Part shown: piece by piece, positions 40,374 to 48,950 of the stretch
Layout of the letters: the number at the start of each line of letters is the position of its first letter
Numbering within the stretch: the stretch's first letter is position 1
NCBI RefSeq assembly: GCF_900323885.1
Contig: NZ_OOHJ01000006.1
Span: 806,001-870,000 of the forward strand
Reading direction: 5' to 3'
Origin: [Actinomadura] parvosata subsp. kistnae
Lineage (GTDB): Bacteria; Actinomycetota; Actinomycetes; Streptosporangiales; Streptosporangiaceae
DNA: 64,000 nt
Notes under the pieces: generated by a model
The model's database searches: none
Seen by the model: the letters and a program-made list of their open reading frames with translations, nothing else
Told to the model about the DNA's origin: nothing
Program-made: the position numbers and the translations under genes

Positions 40374-41008
40374 TCCTCGCCGAGGACTCCACGCTGCTGC
40401 GCGAGGGCCTGGTACGCCTGCTGCTGGAGGAGGGCCACGAGGTGCCGGCGGCGGTCAGCGACGGCCAGGCCCTGGTGGCGGCGGTTCAGGAGCACGTGCC
40501 CGACATCGTCGTGGTGGACGTGCGCATGCCGCCCACCCACACCGACGAGGGCCTGCGGGCGGCGCTGGAGATCCGCCGCCGGTGGCCGGGGGTCAAGGTG
40601 CTGGTCCTGTCGCAGTACGTGGAGAAGCGCTACGCCACCGAGCTGATGAGCTCCGACGTCGAGGGCGTCGGCTACCTGCTAAAGGACCGGGTCGGGCAGG
40701 TCGGCGACTTCCTCGACGCGCTGGAGCGGGTCGGCGCGGGCGGCGCCGCGTTCGACCCGGAGGTGGTGCGGCAGCTCCTGGCCCGCACCACGCAGGTGGA
40801 CCCGCTGTCGCGGCTGACGGCGCGCGAGCGTGAGGTGCTGGAACGGATGGCGCAAGGGCTCACCAACGCCTCGATCGCCCAGGAGCTGCACGTGTCGCAG
40901 AGCGCGGTGGAAAAGCACGTCAACTCGCTGTTCGACAAGCTGAACCTGTCGCACACCACCGGCTACAGCCGCCGCGTGCTGGCCGTCCTGCACTTCCTGG
41001 AGTCCTGA
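40364..41008 (+). CDS. NarL/FixJ family response regulator
   Basis: A 214-residue regulator from GTG 40364, overlapping the kinase stop by 10 bp. The receiver has the phosphoacceptor Asp52 (IVVVDVRMPP), conserved DS early and the switch Lys at about 108 (YLLKDR). The C-terminal LuxR-type HTH is LTAREREVLERMAQGLTNASIAQELHVSQSAVEKHVNSLFDKLNL. It works with the upstream HisKA_3 kinase. The downstream gene is convergent, 3 bp away. Confidence 0.93.
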   Translation: MRVILAEDSTLLREGLVRLLLEEGHEVPAAVSDGQALVAAVQEHVPDIVVVDVRMPPTHTDEGLRAALEIRRRWPGVKVLVLSQYVEKRYATELMSSDVEGVGYLLKDRVGQVGDFLDALERVGAGGAAFDPEVVRQLLARTTQVDPLSRLTAREREVLERMAQGLTNASIAQELHVSQSAVEKHVNSLFDKLNLSHTTGYSRRVLAVLHFLES

Positions 41009-41011
41009 GGC

Positions 41012-41995
41012 TCAGTGGCGGCGCAGGACGAGGCTCGCCTCGCCGCCGGAGACGCTGAGCTCGGCCAGCCCGCCGATCGGGATGGTGGCCAGCGGGTAGG
41101 TGTGGCCGACGTCCACGCCGGCCAGCACCGGCAGGCCCTCCAGCACCGGCTGGGTGGCGATGATCTGCTCCAGCAGCGGGCGCGTCATGTGGGTCGCCCG
41201 CTGGAAGCGCCCGATGACCAGCCCGCGCACGCCGGCGGCGTCCGGCAGCTGGAGCAGGGAGGTCAGGTTCCGGGCGAAGGTCGCCGGGTGCGACTCCAGG
41301 TCGTCCTCCAGCACGAGGATCGCGCCGTCGAGTGAGGGCATGTAGGGGGTGCCCTGCAGCAGGCTGAGGGTGGAGAGGTTGCCGCCGACGATGCGCCCCT
41401 CGGCGGCGCCCGGCCGCAGCCGCCACCATCCCTCGTTGCGGAAGAGCTCGCGTTTGTCCTGGTCGAGGAACCACAGGTCGTCGCTCCAGGTGTCGGCCGG
41501 ACTCAGCGTGACCGGCTCGGAGCCGAACATGACGTCGGTGAACCAGCGCAGCGTCTGCTCGAAGTGGTCGCGCATCCCGAACGTCGCCCAGTGCGGCCCG
41601 GAGTAGGTCACCAGCCCGGTGCGGGCGAGGATCGCGTTCTGCAGGGCGCTGATGTCGGAGTAGCCGCACAGGATCTTGGGGTTGGCCCGGATCAGGTCCC
41701 AGTCGAGGTACGGCAGGAGCTCGTTGCTGTTGTAGCCGCCGATGACCGTGATGATCGCCGCGACCGAGGGGTCGGCGAAGGCGTCGTGCAGGTCGGCCAG
41801 GCGGGAGGCGACGGAGGAGGAGTCGAAGGCGTCGCGCTCGTCGACGTGGCGGCCGTAGGTGAGCGTGAGGCCGAGCTCGGCGAAGCGGGTCTCGATGACG
41901 GCGGTGTGGTCGTGCTCGGTCACCATGGCGCGGGACCTGGCCGGGGCCACGACGCGCACGACATCGCCCCTGGTCAGCTTGGTGGGGAAGGTCAT
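41012..41995 (-). CDS. LD-carboxypeptidase/MccF-like S66 peptidase
   Basis: A 327-residue S66-family serine peptidase from ATG 41995. The N-terminal LTRGDVVRVVAPARSRAM, the mid AAIITVIGGYNSNELLPYLDWDLIRANPKILCGYSDIS with the nucleophile Ser in GYSDIS, and the C-terminal Glu and His (LEDDLESHPATF; DVGHTYPLATIPIG) match the family triad. Members remove the D-Ala of murein tetrapeptide or hydrolyse the toxic aminoacyl-nucleotide McC (MccF). It may give self-resistance or recycle cell wall. No antibiotic cluster is adjacent. Confidence 0.9.
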   Translation of the reverse strand: MTFPTKLTRGDVVRVVAPARSRAMVTEHDHTAVIETRFAELGLTLTYGRHVDERDAFDSSSVASRLADLHDAFADPSVAAIITVIGGYNSNELLPYLDWDLIRANPKILCGYSDISALQNAILARTGLVTYSGPHWATFGMRDHFEQTLRWFTDVMFGSEPVTLSPADTWSDDLWFLDQDKRELFRNEGWWRLRPGAAEGRIVGGNLSTLSLLQGTPYMPSLDGAILVLEDDLESHPATFARNLTSLLQLPDAAGVRGLVIGRFQRATHMTRPLLEQIIATQPVLEGLPVLAGVDVGHTYPLATIPIGGLAELSVSGGEASLVLRRH

Positions 41996-42064
41996 GCCCA
42001 GGGACCCTATCGGGCTCGCGGGGGAGGGCTCATCCGCATTTCGCCACCGACCAACAGGATTGCC

Positions 42065-42082
42065 TTGACAAAACTTTTTGTC
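42065..42082 (+). promoter_or_regulatory. -35 element with GACAAAA/TTTTGTC operator before the reductase gene
   Basis: TTGACA (42065-42070) lies inside the palindrome GACAAAA-CT-TTTTGTC (42067-42082), 43 bp upstream of the RibD-C gene start. The AT-rich symmetric site overlapping the -35 suggests repression by a small regulator not located next to it. Confidence 0.7.
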
Positions 42083-42124
42083 GGTGGAACGCTGGAGCCA
42101 CCTCAGAGAAGGAGCCGGACCATC

Positions 42125-42670
42125 ATGAGAAAGATCATCGCGAACCTGTTCATCTCGCTCGACGGCGTCGTCGAGGCCCCCGAGACCTGGCACTTCCCCT
42201 ACCTCGACGAGGAGATGGGCCAGGCGATCGCCGCCCAGATGCAGGCCGCCGACGCCCTGCTGCTCGGCCGCCACACCTACGACGTCTTCGCCGCCCACTG
42301 GCCGCACCGCGACGCCGCCCAGGACCCCATGGCCGCCACGCTCAACGCCGTGCCCAAGTACGTCGTCTCCACCACCCTGACCGCCCCCACCTGGGCCAAC
42401 ACCACCGTCATCGCCGCCGACCCGCGCAAGGAGCTGCTCCAGCTCAAGGAGCGCCCCGGCAGGGACATCGGCATGAGCGGCAGCCCCACCCTGGTGACCT
42501 GGCTGCTGCGCGAGGGCCTGCTCGACGAGCTCAACCTGATGGTGCACCCCATCGTCGTCGGCGCCGGCCGCCGCCTGTTCGAGCCCGGCACCGGGCAGAT
42601 CCCGCTGACGCTCACCCGATCCGCCACCTTCAGCACGGGCGTGCTGAACCTGACCTACACGAGGGCCTGA
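42125..42670 (+). CDS. Dihydrofolate-reductase-like RibD C-terminal domain protein
   Basis: A 181-residue protein of the RibD_C/DHFR-like superfamily. MRKIIANLFISLDGVVEAPETWHFPYLDEE, LLLGRHTYDVFAAHWP and DIGMSGSPTLVTWLLREGLLDELNLMVHPIVVGAGRRLF give the NADPH-binding frame. It probably reduces a pteridine- or quinone-like compound, and many family members have no known substrate. An AT-rich palindrome overlaps its -35. The next gene begins 3 bp downstream, so it is co-transcribed with the DUF3052 gene. Confidence 0.9.
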   Translation: MRKIIANLFISLDGVVEAPETWHFPYLDEEMGQAIAAQMQAADALLLGRHTYDVFAAHWPHRDAAQDPMAATLNAVPKYVVSTTLTAPTWANTTVIAADPRKELLQLKERPGRDIGMSGSPTLVTWLLREGLLDELNLMVHPIVVGAGRRLFEPGTGQIPLTLTRSATFSTGVLNLTYTRA

Positions 42671-42672
42671 CC

Positions 42673-43074
42673 ATGCCTGCCAAGACCGTCGCCGAGAAAC
42701 TGCTCGTCAAGCCGGGCACCGCCGTCTGGATCTCCGAGGAGGCCCACCGCCCGCTGGTGGAGCCGCTGCCCGAGGGCGCCCGCCACGCCGGCGACCTGCG
42801 GGAGGCCGCCGTCGCGGTGTTCTTCGCCGCCGACGCCGCCACCGCCCGCCGGCTGCTCGACCAGCACCGCGCCGCGCTCACCGAGCCCGCCGTCGTCTGG
42901 GTCGCCTACCCCAAGGGCAACAAGTCCGACATCAACCGCGACACGCTGTGGCCCATCGTCGGCGAGTACGGCCTGCGGCCCAACGGCCAGGTCGCCGTGG
43001 ACGAGGTGTGGTCGGCCCTGCGCTTCCGTCCCCTGAAGGAGGGCGAGCCCCCGTTCACCGGCGGCCGCGGTTGA
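42673..43074 (+). CDS. DUF3052 family protein
   Basis: A 133-residue protein. KLLVKPGTAVWISEEAHRPLVEPLPEG and VVWVAYPKGNKSDINRDTLWPIVGEYGLRPNGQVAVDEVWSALRFRPLKEGE match the DUF3052 family as I recall it, a cytoplasmic group of unknown function widespread in actinomycetes. It starts 3 bp after the RibD-C stop and precedes the motif-bearing gene by 62 bp. Complete and ordinary in length. Confidence 0.82.
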   Translation: MPAKTVAEKLLVKPGTAVWISEEAHRPLVEPLPEGARHAGDLREAAVAVFFAADAATARRLLDQHRAALTEPAVVWVAYPKGNKSDINRDTLWPIVGEYGLRPNGQVAVDEVWSALRFRPLKEGEPPFTGGRG

Positions 43075-43136
43075 CCCCCGGCCCCGCGGGCGGGTGCTTG
43101 AATGGCCCTCGGGCCGCCGCACCGAAGGAGCTCCGC

Positions 43137-43568
43137 GTGGACCCTCTGGCCAAGACGTTCGGCACGACCCTGGTCACCGCGATGACCACCCCGGCCTGGC
43201 CGCGGGCCCGCACCGCGGCGGTGCAGCTGTGGCGCGAGGCCCGCCCCGACCAGGCCGGCGCCGTCGAGCGGGACCTGACCGACGCCCGCGCGCTCGCCCT
43301 GGCCGCCAAAGACGAGGGCGACACCGACACCGAGCGGGCCCTGGCCGGCTCCTGGCAGCTGCGGCTGCAGCGGCTCCTGCGCGACAGCCCCGCCCTCGCC
43401 CCCGAGATCCAGCGCGTCCTGGACGAGGTGCTCACGCCCGCCCTCGCCCCGGCGGCCCGGCCCGGCCGGACGGCCACGATGACCGCCACCGCCCGCGACC
43501 ACGGCCGCATCTACCAGGCGGCGGGCAACCAGTACATCACCGAGCACGGGGCGGGCGGGCAGGAGTGA
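43137..43568 (+). CDS. Unrecognised small protein ending in a GRIYQAAGNQYI motif
   Basis: A 143-residue protein from GTG 43137 after a GAAGGAG site. The first ~115 residues are helical, with charged repeats (LAKTFGTTLVTAMTTPAWPRARTAAVQLWREARP, then VERDLTDARALALAAKDEGD). After a Pro/Ala linker the C-terminal 20 residues read TARDHGRIYQAAGNQYITEH. This Gly/Gln-rich tail recurs in actinobacterial NLR-like, CHAT and WD40 conflict proteins and resembles the RHIM-like bacterial amyloid signalling motifs. It overlaps the next gene by 4 bp. A helical adaptor with an oligomerising tail is an inference only. Confidence 0.7.
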   Translation: MDPLAKTFGTTLVTAMTTPAWPRARTAAVQLWREARPDQAGAVERDLTDARALALAAKDEGDTDTERALAGSWQLRLQRLLRDSPALAPEIQRVLDEVLTPALAPAARPGRTATMTATARDHGRIYQAAGNQYITEHGAGGQE

Positions 43569-43999
43569 GCGCGGAGCGGGAGGTCGTCGAGGCGGCCCGC
43601 GAGCGCGCCGCCGCCCTGGCCTCAGGCGACGCCGAACGGCTGCGCCGCTCCCTGCACCCCGGCTTCCACTGGACCTCCCACACCGGCCGGCGGTTCGACC
43701 GCGACGCCTACGTCGCCGCCAACACCGCAAGCGGGCTCACCTGGCGGCGGCAGTCGCTGGAGGAGACCGAGGTGACGGTGGTCGGCCCGGTCGCGGTGCT
43801 GCGCTGCGTGGCGTGCGACGACGTGGTCGACGGGCGGGGCGAGCGGGTGACGTACCGGATGCCGATGACGCAGACCTGGGTCAGGCAGGACGGCCGCTGG
43901 TTGTGCCTGGCCGGGCACGCGGGCCCGGCTCGACTCTCCCCCCGTGGGAGACCTCATGCTACGTCGCAGGAACGCCGGGAACGGGAGGGCGACGCATGA
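43565..43999 (+). CDS. NTF2-like (SnoaL/DUF4440-type) protein
   Basis: A 144-residue cystatin-like-fold protein from GTG 43565 (GTGA overlap). AREVVEAARERAAALASGDAERLRRSLHPGFHWTSHTGRRFDRDAYVAANTA, then YRMPMTQTWVRQDGRWLCLAGHAG is the DUF4440 pattern; the tail after residue ~124 is unlike the family and carries the MerR-type promoter of the next gene. A role in binding or converting a small ligand is possible. It is translationally coupled to both neighbours. Confidence 0.82.
   Translation: MSAEREVVEAARERAAALASGDAERLRRSLHPGFHWTSHTGRRFDRDAYVAANTASGLTWRRQSLEETEVTVVGPVAVLRCVACDDVVDGRGERVTYRMPMTQTWVRQDGRWLCLAGHAGPARLSPRGRPHATSQERREREGDA
43930..43960 (+). promoter_or_regulatory. MerR-type promoter (19-bp spacer) for the BtrH-like gene
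   Basis: TCGACT (-35, 43930-43935) and CATGCT (-10, 43955-43960) are 19 bp apart; the spacer includes inverted CTCCC/GGGAG arms. Apart from four positions, this matches the element at 5182-5212 (minus strand), including GCCCGGCT upstream. It lies inside the 3' end of the NTF2-like gene, 36 bp before the next start. Confidence 0.78.
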
Positions 44000-44979
44000 C
44001 CATGGTGAAGGACGTCGAGGCGCGCGGCACGCAGCACTGCGAGACGACGGCGCTGGGGGTCCTGCTGCGCCACGAGGGGCTGGACCTGTCGGAGCCCATG
44101 CTGTTCGGGCTCGGCTCCGGGCTGTCGTTCGTCTACTGGGACGGCAAGAACCTGCCGTTCCCGTTCCTCGGCGGCCGCGTCAAGCCGTTCGAGCTCACCC
44201 GGAACCTGGCCGCCAGGCTGGGCGCGACGCTGACGGTCGCGGAGACCGCCTCGGCGCGCAAGGCGTGGGAGAACGTGGCCGCGCCCCTCGACGCCGGCCG
44301 GCCCGTCGGCCTCCAGCTCGACTGCTACCACCTCGACTACTTCACCACCAGGATCCACTTCGGCGGTCACGTCGTCGCCATGTACGGCTACGACGACCGC
44401 GACGCGTACCTGGTCGACACCGGCCCGCAGGGCGGGGCGGTGCGCACCAGCCGCGACAGCCTGGCCAGGGCGCGCGCCGAACGCGGCCCGATGACCGCCA
44501 GGAACCGCTCCTTCACCCTCACCCTGCCGGCCGGCCCGCCCTCCTGGCAGGCCGCCGTCCTGCCCGCCGTCCGGCACTGCGCCGAGGCGTTCCTCGCCGC
44601 GCCCATCGCGAACCTGGGCCACCGCGGCATCGCCAAGGCCGGCGACCTGGTGCCCGGCTGGCTGCGGCGCGCCGCCGACCCGCGCCGGGACCTGCCGCAG
44701 GCCGCCCTCCTCATGGAGCGGGCCGGCACCGGCGGCGCCCTGTTCCGCGCCCTGTTCCGCGACTTCCTCCAGGAGTGCACCGGCCTCGTCGACGCTGACG
44801 GCCTGCGCACCGGCCACCGCCTCTACGCCGAGGCGGCCACCTTGTGGACGGAGGTGTCCGCGCTGATCGGCAAGGCCGGGGAGAGCGGCGACCCGGCCCT
44901 CCTGGAGCGGGCCGGCGCCGTCCTGCACGACCTGGCGCGCATCGAAGGCGAGGCCATGCAGGTGCTGCGTCAGGTGTGA
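43996..44979 (+). CDS. BtrH N-terminal domain/DUF4872 protein
   Basis: A 327-residue protein. The N-terminal BtrH-like papain-fold domain shows GTQHCETTALGVLLRHEGLDLSEPMLFGLGSGLSFVYW, with Cys14 or so and the later His (FGGHVVAMYGYDDRDAYLVDTGP) as the catalytic pair. The DUF4872-like helical C-terminus follows (LRRAADPRRDLPQAALLMERAGTGGALFRALFRDFL). BtrH transfers an acyl group from a carrier protein to an aminoglycoside; the reaction here is unknown. It is coupled to the NTF2-like gene and also has its own MerR-type promoter inside it. Confidence 0.82.
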   Translation: MTMVKDVEARGTQHCETTALGVLLRHEGLDLSEPMLFGLGSGLSFVYWDGKNLPFPFLGGRVKPFELTRNLAARLGATLTVAETASARKAWENVAAPLDAGRPVGLQLDCYHLDYFTTRIHFGGHVVAMYGYDDRDAYLVDTGPQGGAVRTSRDSLARARAERGPMTARNRSFTLTLPAGPPSWQAAVLPAVRHCAEAFLAAPIANLGHRGIAKAGDLVPGWLRRAADPRRDLPQAALLMERAGTGGALFRALFRDFLQECTGLVDADGLRTGHRLYAEAATLWTEVSALIGKAGESGDPALLERAGAVLHDLARIEGEAMQVLRQV

Positions 44980-46298
44980 CGCGGGGCGGGCGGCAGGTCG
45001 GTGGCGCGGCCGGCGAGGTGCCGGGCCAGCGCGACGGCGGCCGTCAGCGCCACGATCGCGCACACCCCCGGCCAGCCGGCCCGCCCGTAGGCGGCCGTCC
45101 CGAGCCAGGAGCCGGCGGCGCCGCCGAGGTACGCGCACGCCATGTACGCGGTGGTGAGCCGGCCGCGGGCCCCGGCGCGCACCCCGTAGACGCGCACCTG
45201 GTTGGCCACCATCCCCGACTGCATGGCGAGGTCCAGCAGCAGCGACCCGACCGCGAGCCCCGCCATCCCGGGTGCCCCGCCGAGCGCGCCAGCCGCGAGC
45301 ACGGGCGCCGAGACGATGACCGCGACCAGGCAGACGAGGGTGACCGGGCCGGGGCCGCGCCGGTCCACCTGGCGCCCGGCGATCGGCGTGATCACCATGG
45401 TGGCCGCGTTCACCAGCGCGAGCACCCCGGTCGCGGACGCCGGCAGGCCGTAGGCGGGGCCGGTCAGCAGGAGCGTGATGCTCGCCCAGACGGCCGAGAA
45501 CCCGGCGAAGACCAGGGCCTGGTAGAGGCACGAGCGCCGCAGCAACGGCTCGCCGACCAGCAACCGCAACGGCTCGGCCAGCAGCGCCAGATAGCGCCGC
45601 ACCGGGGCAGGCGCTCCGCCGAGCGATGCCGCGTCGCGGCGTGCCGGCGAGGGCGCGCCGCCCGGCCGGTGCCGCTCCGCCGGTTCTCCTCCGGCCGGCA
45701 GCACCCGGAGCAGGACGAGCGCGACGGCCAGGGTCAGGGCCGCCGCCACCAGGTACGGTGCCCGCCAGCCCAGCCCTTCCACGAGCGCCCCGCCGAGCGT
45801 GCGCGACAGCAGCATGCCGCCCAGCCCGCCGCTCAGCAGCATCCCGCTGACCCTCCCGCGACGGCCCTCGCTCACCAGCCCGGCCGCCATCGTTCCGACG
45901 ATCGGCCCGATCACGGTCGTGGCGCCGGTGAGCACGGCGGCGGCCAGCAGCACCCCCAGCGTGGGCGCGCCGGCCGCGACCAGGAGCCCCACGCCGGTGA
46001 GCAGCAGCAGACCGACGATCAGCCGCCGGTAGGGGATCCGGTCGCCGAGCGGCACCAGCAGCACGATCCCGGCCGCGTACCCGGCCTGCGTCGCGCTCAC
46101 CACCCGCGCCGCCGCCCCGGCGGACACCCCCAGCCCGTCGGCCACTCCGGGGACGACGACCTGGGGGAAGTACACGTTCCCGACCGCCACCCCGGCAGCC
46201 AGGGCCAGCAGCAGGATCAGGGCCGCGCCCGGCTCTCCCACCGGCCCCGCGTCGGTCGGGGTGGGTGTGGCCGCGCCGCCCGTCTGTGCAGAGGTCAT
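44970..46298 (-). CDS. MFS transporter
   Basis: A 442-residue MFS protein with 12 predicted segments. GDRIPYRRLIVGLLLLTGVGLL is motif A at the end of TM2, and GGLGGMLLSRTLGGALVEGLGWRAPYLVAAA is typical of drug:H+ antiporter DHA1-type exporters (the C motif region). The central loop (EPAERHRPGGAPSPARR) is charged. It diverges from a DUF5937-ArsR gene 56 bp away, the usual regulator of this exporter group. It probably exports a small lipophilic compound. Its end overlaps the BtrH-like gene (convergent). Confidence 0.92.
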   Translation of the reverse strand: MTSAQTGGAATPTPTDAGPVGEPGAALILLLALAAGVAVGNVYFPQVVVPGVADGLGVSAGAAARVVSATQAGYAAGIVLLVPLGDRIPYRRLIVGLLLLTGVGLLVAAGAPTLGVLLAAAVLTGATTVIGPIVGTMAAGLVSEGRRGRVSGMLLSGGLGGMLLSRTLGGALVEGLGWRAPYLVAAALTLAVALVLLRVLPAGGEPAERHRPGGAPSPARRDAASLGGAPAPVRRYLALLAEPLRLLVGEPLLRRSCLYQALVFAGFSAVWASITLLLTGPAYGLPASATGVLALVNAATMVITPIAGRQVDRRGPGPVTLVCLVAVIVSAPVLAAGALGGAPGMAGLAVGSLLLDLAMQSGMVANQVRVYGVRAGARGRLTTAYMACAYLGGAAGSWLGTAAYGRAGWPGVCAIVALTAAVALARHLAGRATDLPPAPRHT

Positions 46299-46354
46299 GC
46301 GCCAAGCAGAGCGCCCAGGACGCCCCGCCGCCCATTGATGTAGCCTCCAGCTTA

Positions 46355-47320
46355 ATGATCAGTTACGAGCTCGGCGTCGAGGACCTCGCCGACACCCGGT
46401 TCGCGATCTCGCCCCTGGCCGAGACCGTCTTCAGCCTGCGGGTCCTGCGCGACCCCGGCCTGCACGCCCTGCACCTGCCCTGGCGCAGGACGGTGCTCGC
46501 CAGGCTGGAGGCGGCCGACGCCGAACGGCTGACCGCGCTGGTCGGCGAACGGCTGGCCCTGCCCGACTTCCTGACCCCGAGGCCCGAGACGTTCGCGCCG
46601 GCGTTCGAGGAGGAGCTGGCCCTCGTCCGGCGCACACCCCCCGGGCTGGTCCGCCGGGACGTGCCGGCCGCGCTCGTCTCCCGGCCGGCCCTGGACGGCG
46701 ACGACGACGCGGCCCGTTTCCGCGACGCGGCCTGCGAGCTGCTGCGCCGCTACTGGGCGCTGGCGGTCGAGCCGTTCTGGCCCCGGATGCGGCAGGTGCT
46801 GGAGGCCGACATGACGTACCGGGCGCGGCGGCTGGCCAGGGGCGGCGCCCGGCTGCTGTTCGCCGACATGCACCCGAACCTGCGCTGGCACGACGGCGTG
46901 CTGCGCATCTCCAAGATGATCGGCCACCACCATGTCGCCGCGTCCGGGCGGGGGCTGCTGCTGATGCCGTCGGTGTTCGCCCACAAGCCCGCCCCGCCGG
47001 TCAGCCCGGACGAGCCGCCCAGCCTGGTCTACCCGAGCAGGGCGGTGGCCACGTTGTGGACGCCCGCGCAGGTCACGGACGCGGGCGCGCTGAGCGCGCT
47101 GCTCGGCGCGCCCCGCGCCCGGCTGCTGCGCCTGCTGGAGGAGCCGCTGCCGACGATCGAGCTGGCCCGCCGCCTGCGCGTCACCCCCAGCGCCGTCTCC
47201 CAGCACCTGCGCGTCCTGTACGGCTCGGGCCTGGTCGCCAAGGCCCGTGACGGGCGGCAGGTCCTCTACGGCCGCACCGAACTCGGCGACCGCCTCGTCA
47301 CCGTGAAGCCCGGGGCTTAA
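46355..47320 (+). CDS. ArsR family regulator with N-terminal DUF5937
   Basis: A 321-residue protein. The N-terminal ~230 residues (MISYELGVEDLADTRFAISPLAETVFSLRVLRDPGLHA, PNLRWHDGVLRISKMIGHHHVAASGRGLLLMPSVF) match DUF5937, and the last ~90 carry the ArsR winged helix (APRARLLRLLEEPLPTIELARRLRVTPSAVSQHLRVLYGSGLVAKARDGRQVLYGRTELG). DUF5937 probably senses a ligand. It is divergent from the MFS exporter and is its likely regulator. The start is close to a leaderless layout with no visible Shine-Dalgarno sequence. Confidence 0.9.
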   Translation: MISYELGVEDLADTRFAISPLAETVFSLRVLRDPGLHALHLPWRRTVLARLEAADAERLTALVGERLALPDFLTPRPETFAPAFEEELALVRRTPPGLVRRDVPAALVSRPALDGDDDAARFRDAACELLRRYWALAVEPFWPRMRQVLEADMTYRARRLARGGARLLFADMHPNLRWHDGVLRISKMIGHHHVAASGRGLLLMPSVFAHKPAPPVSPDEPPSLVYPSRAVATLWTPAQVTDAGALSALLGAPRARLLRLLEEPLPTIELARRLRVTPSAVSQHLRVLYGSGLVAKARDGRQVLYGRTELGDRLVTVKPGA

Positions 47321-47387
47321 TCGTTTGGCCGCCGGGCGTCGTGACGGTGAGCTGGAGGCCGTACAGGTCGTCTGGAGGAGGATCGGG

Positions 47388-48366
47388 ATGCAGATCAAGC
47401 GGCTCGGGGGCAGCTCGGTGGAGGTCACGGAGCTGGGGTTCGGCGGCGGCCCGCTGGGCGGGCTGTTCACGGCGACGCCCGAGGACGAGGCCGCCGAGGC
47501 GCTGGCGGCGGCGTGGGAGGGCGGCGTCCGCTACTTCGACACCTCGCCGCACTACGGGATCGGGCAGTCCGAACGCCTGATCGGCCGGTTCCTCAGCCAA
47601 AAGCCGCGCGACGAGTACGTGCTGTCCACCAAGGTAGGCCGGCTGCTCGTCCCGCAGGACCCGCAAGGGCGGATGGACGAGTTCTTCCAGGTGCCCGCCA
47701 CCCACCGCCGCGTCTGGGACTTCTCCCGCGACGGCATCCGGCGCAGCGTCGAGGACTCCCTGACCCGGATGGGCGTCGACCGCTTCGACGTGCTCTTCCT
47801 GCACGACGCCGAGGAGCACTTCGAGGACGCGCTGTGTGAGGGCGCCCCCGCGCTGGCCGAGTTGCGCGCGGAGGGCCTGGTGGGCGCCATCGGGGCGGGC
47901 ATGTACGACACGGGCCTGCTCACCCGGCTCGTCCGGGAGGCCGACGTGGACGTCATCATGCTGTCCGCCCACTACACGCTGCTGCGGCAGCCGGCCCTGG
48001 ACGACCTGCTGCCGGCCTGCGCCGAGCGCGGGGTCTCGGTCCTGGCGGCCTCGGTGTTCAACTCCGGCATCCTGGCCACCCCCCGCCCCCGGCCCCGACG
48101 CGCGCTTCGAGTACGGGCCCGCGCCGGCGGAGGTGCTGGAGCGCGCGCACCGCATCGCCGACGTCTGCCAGGCCCACGGCGTGACGCTGCCCGAGGCGGC
48201 CCTGGCCTTCCCCCTGCTGCATCCGGTGGTCGCCGGCGTCGTGGTCGGCATGCGCTCGGCCGAGGAGGCGCGCCACAACCTGGCCTCGTTCAACCGTGAG
48301 GTGCCGGGGCGGTTGTGGGCCGACCTGGCCGCCGCGGGGCTGATCGACGCGCGGGCGGCCGCGTAG
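47388..48366 (+). pseudogene. Aldo/keto reductase (aldose 1-dehydrogenase-like), frameshifted
   Basis: From ATG 47388 (GGAGGATCGGG leader) the protein reads to SVFNSGILATPRP, with the catalytic tetrad Asp and Tyr in RYFDTSPHYG, Lys in STKVGR and His in FLHDAEE. The remainder, GPDARFEYGPAPAEVLERAHRIADVCQ and on to AGLIDARAAA, is in the +1 frame to the stop at 48366. The break is at ~48078-48100 within runs of C, where one extra base suffices. A repaired ~325-residue enzyme would oxidise or reduce an aldose or aldehyde. An insertion-type error or a real frameshift mutation are equally possible. Confidence 0.8.
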
Positions 48367-48455
48367 GCGGGCGATTTTGTCGGGCATGTCGGGTTCGACG
48401 AGGCCGATCATGAGCAGGTACGTCATGACCGGCCTTCCACGAGGGGAGCATCCAC

Positions 48456-48884
48456 GTGAAACCCGTGTACGCGGCCGCCGCCGTGCACGTGCCCGCGCCG
48501 CCGGAGCAGGTGTTCGCGCTGATCACCGACTGGCCCCGGCACCACGAGTGGATGCTCCTGACGACCGCCCGGCAGGTGGGCGAGGACCGGCTGGAGGCGT
48601 ACACGGGGGTGTGGCCGCTCGGCTTCCTCGACACGATGACGATCACCCACTGGGAGCCGCCGGCGCTGATGCGCGTCCTGCACACCGGGCGGGTGGTGCG
48701 GGGCCGCGGCGCCATCCGCGTCCGCCCTCAGGGGAACGGCAGCCGCGTGGTGTGGGCCGAGGAGCTGGAGCTGCCGCTCGGGCCGCTCGGCCGGGCGGCC
48801 TGGCCGCTGGTCCGGCCCGTCGCCGTCGCGTTCGCCCGCCACTGCCTGCACCGGCTGGCCCGGCTCCTGCCCCCGCCCGCCTGA
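48456..48884 (+). CDS. SRPBCC family protein (polyketide cyclase-like)
   Basis: A 142-residue helix-grip protein: VHVPAPPEQVFALITDWPRHHEWMLL, GVWPLGFLDTMTITHWEPPALMRVLHTGRVVRG and SRVVWAEELELPLGPLGR. It starts at GTG 48456 after a GAGGGGAG site. Its compact length and the C-terminal helix (HCLHRLARLLPPP) resemble actinobacterial polyketide cyclase/lipid-binding proteins. The partner is unknown. It stands between the broken AKR gene and the ECF sigma gene. Confidence 0.87.
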   Translation: MKPVYAAAAVHVPAPPEQVFALITDWPRHHEWMLLTTARQVGEDRLEAYTGVWPLGFLDTMTITHWEPPALMRVLHTGRVVRGRGAIRVRPQGNGSRVVWAEELELPLGPLGRAAWPLVRPVAVAFARHCLHRLARLLPPPA

Positions 48885-48950
48885 ACGCGTGCGGAATCGG
48901 TGAACCTGGACGGCCCGCCGCCCGACTGTGCTGGGTGACGGGAGGCCGAG

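Noticed and set aside
41012..41995. MccF-type immunity for a nearby microcin cluster
   Set aside because: No microcin precursor or biosynthetic gene lies in the window; cell-wall recycling is equally likely.
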